From the NCBI GenBank assembly GCA_902489955.1, contig CABUBY010000027.1, positions 1-16,616 of the forward strand: 16,616 nucleotides of DNA. The letters run 5' to 3'. The notes beneath the pieces were generated by a model that saw only the letters and a list, made by a program, of their open reading frames with translations, ran no database searches and was not told the origin of the DNA. Both the position numbers and the translations under genes were made by a program. Positions 6,099 to 12,441 of this stretch are shown here, in pieces. The stretch is from an uncultured Collinsella sp. GTDB lineage: Bacteria > Actinomycetota > Coriobacteriia > Coriobacteriales > Coriobacteriaceae. Position 1 is the first letter of the stretch. Every line of letters starts with the position of its first letter.

Positions 6099-6349
6099 CT
6101 TGCCGCGCCAACTTTTTGGACCGGTGCGAGCCTGTCGGGACATCCTCCAAAGTGGCCAATAAACCGCGCGCAGTGGCCCGCGCGTCCGTCGCTGCGGTAA
6201 GGGGACGTCACCCCTCTACTCCAATGCGGACAGACTCCTTGCCCCGTACGCCTAAAACTCCCCAGTTGACCGAAAACCTGCCACCGCAACCCCGTAATTG
6301 AGCTATAACGTTAAACAATTGCAGCGTTTTTGCATGGGGGAGTGATGGT
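6099..6349 (+). promoter_or_regulatory. Leader and probable promoter region of the ech operon
   Basis: These 251 bp contain no gene. They hold an imperfect stem-loop around 6107-6155, a small agggg/cccct hairpin near 6200-6215, and TATAAC at 6304-6309 as the best -10 candidate without a matching -35. TTGACC (6266-6271) is too far upstream for a normal spacer. A five-base inverted repeat, aattg/caatt (6296-6300/6316-6320), brackets the -10 candidate and could be an operator half-site pair. GGGGGAG (6336-6342) is the ribosome binding site of the first gene. Confidence 0.4.
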
Positions 6350-9232
6350 ATGACGCTACTGTATTTCCTTACCCTGTTTCCGCTGGTACCGGCGCTGGGC
6401 ATGCTGCTCGCGCGCGGTGACCGCACCCGCGATGCGGTGGGGCTCATAGGCTCCGGCATTATTATGGCGGTGACAGTTGTAGTCGCCGTCATGTTTTTTG
6501 GCACGGGTCCGCAGAGCTTTGAGGTTGCCCCCGGCACCTCGCATGTGCTCTCGATCATCAGTTCCGTTATCGACGTCATCCTGTGCGCCGTCATCCTGTA
6601 CAACGCGTACAAATATAGGAACGCGCTCACCACGGTGCTCAGCGTAGTCCAGTTGGTGGGCTCGCTCGCCTTTGCAGCCATGACGCTGCCCGCGACCGAA
6701 GCCGTCACCGCAACCCCGCTCTACCTGGACTACATGAGCGTGATCATGGTCCTCGCCGTCGGCATCGTCGGCAGCCTTATCTGCGTGTATGCCCTGGGCT
6801 ACATGAAGGACTTCCAGGCCCACGACGAGCACGAGGCTGCGCTGCGCGGGCAGACCGCGCCCGACCGTCGCCCGCAGTTCCTGGCGCTTATGTTCCTGTT
6901 CCTCTCAGCCATGTTCGTCATCGTGACGAGCGACGACCTTGAGTGGCTGTTCTGCGGCTGGGAAATCACCACCGTGTGCTCGTTCCTTATGATTGGCTAC
7001 ACGCGCACGCCCGAGGCCATCAAGAACGCCTTCACCCAGATCATCCTCAACATGCTGGGCGGTATCGCGTTTTTGGCCGGACTCATGTACCTGCACGTTA
7101 ACAGCATGCCGCTGACCATCTCGGGCATGATCGAGCTTTCCGGCGCCGGAACCGCGCAATCTGCGCTGCTGGTGATGCCGGTCATTCTGTTGTCGCTCGC
7201 CGCGCTCACCAAGGCCGCACAGATGCCGTTCCACACGTGGCTGTTGGGTGCCATGGTTGCCCCCACGCCCACGAGCGCCCTGCTGCACTCGTCAACCATG
7301 GTCAAAGCCGGCGTGTTCCTGATGGTCAAGCTGAGCCCACTCTATGCCATCTATCCCGTGACCGGCTTTATGGTCACGAGTGTGGGTGCCATCACGTTTT
7401 TGCTCGCTGCCCTCATGGCCATCTCGCAGAGCAACGCCAAACGCGTGCTCGCGTACTCCACCATTTCCAACTTGGGCCTCATCAGTGCCTGCTTGGGTGT
7501 CGGCGCGCCCGAGGCCGTGTGGGCCGCGATCTTCCTGATCCTGTTCCACACGGTGGCCAAGTCGCTGCTGTTCCTGTGCGTGGGCACCGCCGAGCATCAT
7601 ATCGGCAGCCGCAATATCGAGGACATGGACGGTATGTTCAGCCGCATGCCGCACCTGACGCGCCTGATGATGCTGGGCATCATGGGCATGTTTGTGGCGC
7701 CGTTTGGCATGCTCGTGTCCAAGTGGGGCGCCCTGGTGGCGTTTGCCCAGACCGGCAACGTGCTCATGATCATGGTGCTTGCCTTTGGCTCGGCCGCGAC
7801 GTTCTTCTTCTGGGGCAAGTGGCTTGCCAAGCTTTCGGGCGTCGACCCCACGGCTCAAAACGTTGAGGTCAATGTCCATAAGACCGAATGGATGGCCCTC
7901 AACACCATCGCCGCGCTGCTGATTCTTTGCTGCGTGGCGTTCCCGCTCATCTCGAGCGGCCTGGTGTCGCCTTACTTGGCCATGGTGTTTGGCCGCGTGC
8001 CGTACGTTATCGGCAAGGACGCCATGTATCTGATGGTGGTTATCGTGGCGTTTATCGCCGTGGTGCTGCTGACTTCATTCCGCGTGAGCAATAAGCCGCA
8101 CGTCAACGTGTACCTTTCGGGCGTGGGAACCGATAAATATCGCCATTTCCGCGGCTCGATGGGACACGAGGTAAAGGCTGAAAAGCGCAATTGGTACTCG
8201 GAGGACGCCCTTGGCGAGAAGCGTATTGGTCCCGCGGGTAGCGTCGTGTGCTGCAGTATTATCTTGTTTGCGCTGCTGTGTTGCGCGTGGATTGGGCCCG
8301 AGCGGCTTGCCATGAGTGCGCCCTCGGTGTTGCGCGGCAAGTATTTTGAAGGTTCGGGTGTCGTGGGCATCTTTATTGGTACCGTGGCGTTTGCCCTGTT
8401 GGCGCCGTTTGTGGGCGGCCTGATCGACGGCGTTGACCGCAAACTTTCGGCTCGCATGCAGGGCCGCGTGGGCCCGCGCCTGCTGCAGCCCTTCTACGAC
8501 GTTGCCAAACTGCTGCGCAAGGCCCCTGCCAGCGTAAACACCATGGACGATACCTATATGGCGTGCGCGCTCATCTTTACCGTCGTGGGCGGCGGCATCT
8601 TTGTGTCGGGCTCCAACACGCTGCTGTGCGCCTTTATGGTGACGCTCGCCGCGATCTTTGTGGTGCTGGCGTCCGCCTCGACGCAAAGCCCGTTTGCGCA
8701 GGTCGGCGCCGATCGCGAGTTGCTGCAGGTTATGAGCTACGAGCCCGCCGTTCTGCTGATGAGCGTGGGCCTGTATCTCGCCACCGATAGCTTTGATTCC
8801 ATCGCCGTGACCGGGCAGTCGGCGCCCATCATCGTGTACAGTGCGCCCATTTTCCTCGCGTTGCTCGCGGTGCTTACCATCAAGCTGCGCAAGTCGCCGT
8901 TTGACCTTTCGTACTCGCATCACGCGCATCAGGAGATTGTCCAGGGCGTCGCCACCGAGATGAGCGGCGGCACGCTGGCCAAGATGACCCTTATGCACTG
9001 GTGCGAGACCGTGCTGTTTTTGATGTGGGTGGGCATGTTCTTTGTTTGGGACAACCCGGTGAGCTGGGTGGTCGCCCTGGTCGTCATGGCCGCGACGTAT
9101 TTTGTCGAGGTGCTGATCGACAACACCTTCGCCCGCAGCACCTGGCGCAGCTGCTTTAAGCTCGGCTGGGGCGTGGCGTTGGTGTTTGGCCTGCTCAACC
9201 TTATGCCTATCCTCGTCGACGTGTTTATTTAG
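6350..9232 (+). CDS. Fused EchA-EchB membrane subunit of Ech-type hydrogenase
   Basis: A 960-residue, many-helix membrane protein joining two normally separate subunits. Residues 1 to ~580 are NuoL/HyfB/EchA-like, the antiporter-type ion channel. Conserved are WLFCGWE (E205 in a transmembrane helix), LTKAAQMPFHTWL (K288), APTPTSALLHSSTMVKAG (H313, K319) and HTVAKSLLF (K404). A hydrophilic stretch (~580-625) and one or two helices lead to residues ~670-960, a NuoH/EchB-like part with ARMQGRVGPRLLQPFYDVAKLL (701-722), QVMSYEPA (E798) and the EchB-type KSPFDLSYSHHAHQE (848-862). EchB carries the connection to the hydrogenase module and EchA carries ion pumping. The reading frame is uninterrupted and the junction lies within sequence typical of the gene, so fusion rather than sequencing error is likely. 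Start ATG 6350 has GGGGGAG 7 bases upstream. First gene of the operon. Confidence 0.93.
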   Translation: MTLLYFLTLFPLVPALGMLLARGDRTRDAVGLIGSGIIMAVTVVVAVMFFGTGPQSFEVAPGTSHVLSIISSVIDVILCAVILYNAYKYRNALTTVLSVVQLVGSLAFAAMTLPATEAVTATPLYLDYMSVIMVLAVGIVGSLICVYALGYMKDFQAHDEHEAALRGQTAPDRRPQFLALMFLFLSAMFVIVTSDDLEWLFCGWEITTVCSFLMIGYTRTPEAIKNAFTQIILNMLGGIAFLAGLMYLHVNSMPLTISGMIELSGAGTAQSALLVMPVILLSLAALTKAAQMPFHTWLLGAMVAPTPTSALLHSSTMVKAGVFLMVKLSPLYAIYPVTGFMVTSVGAITFLLAALMAISQSNAKRVLAYSTISNLGLISACLGVGAPEAVWAAIFLILFHTVAKSLLFLCVGTAEHHIGSRNIEDMDGMFSRMPHLTRLMMLGIMGMFVAPFGMLVSKWGALVAFAQTGNVLMIMVLAFGSAATFFFWGKWLAKLSGVDPTAQNVEVNVHKTEWMALNTIAALLILCCVAFPLISSGLVSPYLAMVFGRVPYVIGKDAMYLMVVIVAFIAVVLLTSFRVSNKPHVNVYLSGVGTDKYRHFRGSMGHEVKAEKRNWYSEDALGEKRIGPAGSVVCCSIILFALLCCAWIGPERLAMSAPSVLRGKYFEGSGVVGIFIGTVAFALLAPFVGGLIDGVDRKLSARMQGRVGPRLLQPFYDVAKLLRKAPASVNTMDDTYMACALIFTVVGGGIFVSGSNTLLCAFMVTLAAIFVVLASASTQSPFAQVGADRELLQVMSYEPAVLLMSVGLYLATDSFDSIAVTGQSAPIIVYSAPIFLALLAVLTIKLRKSPFDLSYSHHAHQEIVQGVATEMSGGTLAKMTLMHWCETVLFLMWVGMFFVWDNPVSWVVALVVMAATYFVEVLIDNTFARSTWRSCFKLGWGVALVFGLLNLMPILVDVFI

Positions 9233-9244
9233 GAGGCGGCATCC

Positions 9245-9838
9245 ATGGATCATAAAATGTCGCGCTCGCCGTGGGTTATTCATTACGACGGCTCGAGCTG
9301 CAACGGATGCGATATCGAGGTGCTGGCCTCGCTCACGCCGCTGTTCGATGCGGAGCGCTTTGGCGTGGTCAACACCGGCAACCCCAAGCATGCGGATATC
9401 TTTTTGGTGACGGGGTCGGTCAATGCCCAGAACCTGCCCGTCGTGCGTCAGATTTACAACCAGATGCTCGAGCCCAAGTGCGTGGTGGCGTGCGGCATCT
9501 GCGCGTGCTCGGGCGGCGTGTTCCGCGATGCCTACAACGTGATTGGCGGCGTGGACCGCGCGATTCCCGTGGACGTGTACGCGCCCGGGTGTGCCATTCG
9601 CCCCGAGACCGTGATCGATGCCATCGTGGAGGCGTGCGGCATCCTGGACCAGAAGGAGGCCGTGATGCGCGCCGGCGGCGATCCGCTTACCGTGGGCGGT
9701 GCCGCTACCTGGGATGGTGGCGTTGAGCTGGGCGAGGACGGGTTTGTGGCCGCAGCTGAGGCCGGCGACGCGCCCGCCGCTGGCGACGCACCTGCTGGGA
9801 CGCCCGCCGCGTCCGTCGCTGCAAAGGAGGCCGAGTAA
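9245..9838 (+). CDS. echC: EchC-like small subunit of [NiFe] hydrogenase
   Basis: A 197-residue NuoB-like protein that holds the proximal 4Fe-4S cluster and passes electrons to the NiFe site. Ligands are C19 and C22 (SSCNGCD), C86 (CGICACSGG) and C116 (APGCAIRPE), the group 4 hydrogenase/complex I pattern. There is no twin-arginine signal, as expected for a cytoplasm-facing module. Residues ~1-140 are a complete small subunit. The remaining ~55 residues form an Ala/Gly/Pro/Glu-rich low-complexity tail not expected in EchC. AGGAGG (9231-9236) overlaps the end of the upstream stop codon and lies 8 bases before ATG 9245. The stop overlaps the next start (TAATG). Confidence 0.95.
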   Translation: MDHKMSRSPWVIHYDGSSCNGCDIEVLASLTPLFDAERFGVVNTGNPKHADIFLVTGSVNAQNLPVVRQIYNQMLEPKCVVACGICACSGGVFRDAYNVIGGVDRAIPVDVYAPGCAIRPETVIDAIVEACGILDQKEAVMRAGGDPLTVGGAATWDGGVELGEDGFVAAAEAGDAPAAGDAPAGTPAASVAAKEAE

Positions 9839-10557
9839 TGCAAAAGGCTATCTATACCACCGTTGGGATCGACGAGCTCCTGTCGCATGTCCAGGCGCTC
9901 AAGGGCGTCGGCGCGCGCTTTGTGCAAATGCACACCGAGCGCAACGTCGACGACGGCTCGTATCGCTTGGTCTATACGTTTATCAACGTCAGCGCTGCGC
10001 AAGAGCAGATTGCCCAGGACGGCAGCTATGCGATCGAGAACTTGGTGATCGAGGGAATTGATCAGTACCAGGAGATTCCGTCCATCAGCTCGTACTATCC
10101 GGCGGTGTTCCCGTTTGAGAACGAGGCGCACGACCTGTTTGGGCTTGCCATCACCGACATGCAGATCGACTTTAAGGGCTTTTTCTACCAGGTTTCGACT
10201 GCCGAGCCCATGAGCGTTATCACGCCCGAGGTGAAGGCCGCGCGCGAGAAGGCCATGAAGGTCCGTGCCGCCGCCGAGGCCAAGGCGCGCAAGGCCGCGG
10301 CCGAGAAGGCTGCCGCTGCCACGGCCGCTGCGGGGGAGGGCGTTGCGGGCACTGGCGATGCTGCGGGCGCTGCCGTCGCTCAGCCCGCTGCGGCCGCCGG
10401 CTCCGATGCTCAGCATGACGAGGCTGCTGCGAAGGCCGCGCTCAAGGCTGCCGAGATGGAGGCAAGGCTCGCTGCCATGGATCCCGAGAAAGCAGCCAAG
10501 GTCCGCGCGGCGCTTGCCGCCAAGGCCGCCCGCGACAAGCAGAAAAAGGAGGCGTAA
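9838..10557 (+). CDS. echD: EchD-like (NuoC-type) hydrogenase subunit with long Ala/Lys tail
   Basis: A 239-residue protein. Residues 1-~128 are a compact NuoC/EchD domain with the family hallmark YYPAVFPFENEAHDLFGL (86-103). This subunit lies beside the large subunit in the soluble arm of Ech and complex I and binds no cofactor. Residues ~130-239 are an Ala/Lys/Glu-rich segment: two helical, coiled-coil-like stretches (130-165 and 192-239) separated by a Gly/Ala/Pro linker. EchD is usually only the first part, so the tail nearly doubles it. The start ATG overlaps the echC stop by one base, so translation is coupled. AAAGGAGG sits within the last codons of echC. Confidence 0.92.
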   Translation: MQKAIYTTVGIDELLSHVQALKGVGARFVQMHTERNVDDGSYRLVYTFINVSAAQEQIAQDGSYAIENLVIEGIDQYQEIPSISSYYPAVFPFENEAHDLFGLAITDMQIDFKGFFYQVSTAEPMSVITPEVKAAREKAMKVRAAAEAKARKAAAEKAAAATAAAGEGVAGTGDAAGAAVAQPAAAAGSDAQHDEAAAKAALKAAEMEARLAAMDPEKAAKVRAALAAKAARDKQKKEA

Positions 10558-10562
10558 GGCCC

Positions 10563-11624
10563 ATGGCACATCGCTCCGTCATTCCGTTTGGCCCGCAGCA
10601 CCCGGTGCTGCCCGAGCCGCTTCATCTGGACCTGGTGATCGAGGACGACCGCGTCATCGAGGCAATTCCGCAGATCGGCTTTGTGCACCGCGGACTCGAG
10701 AAGCTCACCGAAAAGCGCGACATGCACCAGTTTGGCTACATCGCCGAGCGCATCTGCGGCATCTGCGCCGTGGGCCACAGCTGCGGCTATGCCAGCGCCT
10801 GCGAGCGCATGCTCGACATCGAGGTACCCGGCCGCGTGCAGTATATCCGCACCATTTTGCACGAGCTTTCGCGCATCCACTCGCATCTGCTGTGGCTGGG
10901 CCTGCTCGCCGATGCCTTTGGTTTTGAGGCGTTGTTCTATCGGTCGTGGACCCTGCGCGAGCAGATACTCAAGATTTTTGAGAGCACTTGCGGCGGGCGC
11001 GTGATTCTGTCGATTAACGAGATCGGCGGCCTTAAGCACGATATCGAGGACTCCGAGCTGGCGGGCATTGTCCAGACGCTCGATGCCATGCGTCCCGACT
11101 ACGAGGCCCTGGTGCATACGTTTTTGGACGACAACAGCTGCGGCGAGCGCCTGCATGGCGTGGGCGTGATTAGCAAGAAAGACGCGCTGGATCTGTCGAT
11201 GGTCGGCCCGTTCGGTCGCGCCTCGGGCGTGGATTACGACGTGCGCATGTTTGGCGACGGCGCCTATGCTGATCTGGCCGCGTTTGAGCCTATCGTTGCT
11301 AGCGATGGCGACTGTTATGCCCGCTGCCAGGTGCGTTGTGCCGAGGTTACGCAGGCCATGGACATTATCAAGGAGCTTGTCGGCAAGATTCCGCACGACG
11401 GTATCGGCGGGCGTACCAAGCTCACGCCGGCCGACGGCGCGCGCGGCGAGGCATATTACTATGTGCGCGGTAACGGCACCAAGAACCTGGACCGTTTCCG
11501 CGTGCGCACGCCGACGTCGCAGAACCTGGCGGGTCTGACGCATGCGCTGCAGGGCGTGCTCCTTGCCAACGTGCCCATGATTATCCTGACCATCGACCCC
11601 TGCATTAGCTGCACGGAAAGGTAG
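10563..11624 (+). CDS. echE: EchE-like catalytic large subunit of [NiFe] hydrogenase
   Basis: A 353-residue NuoD-like protein. Both cysteine pairs that bind the NiFe centre are present: C65/C68 in ERICGICAVGH and C347/C350 in DPCISCTER. This separates it from complex I NuoD, which lost them, and supports real H2 chemistry. H72 of the first motif and E44 (HRGLEK) are also conserved. The protein ends three residues after the last cysteine, so there is no C-terminal peptide for a maturation protease to remove; this is reported for CooH-type large subunits and fits Ech. AAGGAGG (10546-10552) lies 10 bases upstream of the ATG, across the 5-base gap after echD. Hyp maturation genes are not in the window. 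Confidence 0.96.
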   Translation: MAHRSVIPFGPQHPVLPEPLHLDLVIEDDRVIEAIPQIGFVHRGLEKLTEKRDMHQFGYIAERICGICAVGHSCGYASACERMLDIEVPGRVQYIRTILHELSRIHSHLLWLGLLADAFGFEALFYRSWTLREQILKIFESTCGGRVILSINEIGGLKHDIEDSELAGIVQTLDAMRPDYEALVHTFLDDNSCGERLHGVGVISKKDALDLSMVGPFGRASGVDYDVRMFGDGAYADLAAFEPIVASDGDCYARCQVRCAEVTQAMDIIKELVGKIPHDGIGGRTKLTPADGARGEAYYYVRGNGTKNLDRFRVRTPTSQNLAGLTHALQGVLLANVPMIILTIDPCISCTER

Positions 11625-11631
11625 GCGCGGC

Positions 11632-11973
11632 ATGAGTTTACTGACATTTGCCAAGACGGCCTTGGGCTCTATGGTCAAGCAGCCGGTAACGGTGTGCTAT
11701 CCGCAGGAGAAGCTCGCGGCACCCGAGCGCCTGCGCGGGCATATCGTTAACGACATGAACGTGTGCATCTGCTGTGGCATGTGCGCGCGCCGCTGCCCGG
11801 CGGGCGCACTCGCGGTCGATCGCAAGGGCGGAACGTGGTCGATCGACCCGTATGCCTGCGTGGTATGCGGCGAGTGCATCGAGAGCTGCCCCAAACACTG
11901 CCTGAGCATGGACACCGCCCGCACTCCGGTTGCGGCGGACAAGACTCCCACGGTAGAAACCAAGCCGGAGTAG
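11632..11973 (+). CDS. echF: EchF-like 2x[4Fe-4S] ferredoxin subunit
   Basis: A 113-residue NuoI-like polyferredoxin subunit that should accept electrons from, or donate them to, soluble ferredoxin. It has two complete CxxCxxCxxxCP motifs: C45, C48, C51, C55 and C76, C79, C82, C86. C47 and C90 are extra cysteines. The ~40-residue N-terminus before the first cluster is typical of NuoI/EchF. The last ~18 residues are a Pro/Thr/Lys tail. It starts 7 bases after the echE stop. As last gene it completes the A-B-C-D-E-F order known from Methanosarcina barkeri ech. Confidence 0.94.
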   Translation: MSLLTFAKTALGSMVKQPVTVCYPQEKLAAPERLRGHIVNDMNVCICCGMCARRCPAGALAVDRKGGTWSIDPYACVVCGECIESCPKHCLSMDTARTPVAADKTPTVETKPE

Positions 11974-11982
11974 CGTTTGGAT

Positions 11983-12032
11983 GGGGCCGGTGGGGCAAAA
12001 ATGCCCCACCGGCCCCGCGCGTGAACGCGCGG
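11983..12032 (+). terminator. Strong double hairpin after the ech operon, without U-tract
   Basis: A perfect 15-bp stem, ggggccggtggggca (11983-11997) with tgccccaccggcccc (12002-12016), closes on an AAAA loop. A second perfect 8-bp hairpin follows, ccgcgcgt (12015-12022) with acgcgcgg (12025-12032). It begins 10 bases after the echF stop. No run of T's follows, so it may act by RNA-end protection, or with Rho, rather than as a classical intrinsic terminator. Confidence 0.65.
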
Positions 12033-12048
12033 TTGGGCCGCCACGAAC

Positions 12049-12200
12049 AAAACTATGCCGGTTTACGGAGCTGGATAGCGAACCTCCGACCATACGGAAA
12101 ATCCCAAAAACAAAACCGCAGGTAGATAGCCTGCCGTTTTTCAAAAAATGAGGGTATGGATGAGGGTCCCGACTTTTGCCCTGTAATCCGGCATAGTTTT
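12049..12200. mobile_element. Candidate MITE-like element with 18-bp terminal inverted repeats
   Basis: The 18 bases at 12049-12066 and 12183-12200 are inverted copies with one mismatch (core aaaactatgccgg and ccggcatagtttt). They enclose 116 non-coding bases. Inside is a short hairpin, gcagg/cctgc (12118-12122/12130-12134), followed by TTTTT. No clear target-site duplication flanks the ends. It could also be a long-range stem in an untranslated RNA. Confidence 0.4.
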
Positions 12201-12441
12201 GAAATGGCACCATATCCGTAACAGCCTTTGATCTTCCGTGGACGGAGGAAAACGAGCCCTTTTGTCCCGTCGATCTTGAGTCGCATCCGTTTTCCTGCGA
12301 AAACCCTCGTGTCTCAACTTTGGTGAGACATTTGTCTCACGCCCAAAACCGAATCTGGAACGTGTGTCACCTGCCCAAATTGTGTCTCATTTCGTAACTT
12401 TAGGCTGTTGCAAGGTCTGAGACCGCGAGAAGGGAGACGCG
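12201..12441. other. Leader region of the surface-protein gene
   Basis: No gene is supported here. It contains a 9-bp inverted repeat, aggaaaacg (12246-12254) with cgttttcct (12288-12296). The heptamer cluster described separately follows, then the 11-bp palindromic ggtctgagacc (12414-12424). The ribosome binding site AAGGGAG (12430-12436) lies 5 bases before the ATG of the surface protein. No sigma-70 promoter pair is convincing. Confidence 0.5.
12310..12389. promoter_or_regulatory. Cluster of TGTCTCA/TGAGACA heptamers, candidate operator
   Basis: Four exact copies of one heptamer occur in 80 bases: TGTCTCA at 12310-12316, its complement TGAGACA at 12324-12330, TGTCTCA at 12333-12339, and TGTCTCA at 12383-12389. 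The first two form a hairpin with a 7-nt loop, and the second and third form an abutting palindrome. Such repeated half-sites 50-130 bases before a start codon suggest binding by a dimeric regulator. The factor is unknown. Confidence 0.5.

Noticed and set aside
10410..11678. 422-residue open frame on the minus strand
   Set aside because: It is antisense to echD-echE, both of which have clear family motifs on the plus strand.
12053..12286. 77-residue minus-strand gene in the MITE-like region
   Set aside because: It has no ribosome site and no family resemblance, and it crosses the inverted-repeat structure.
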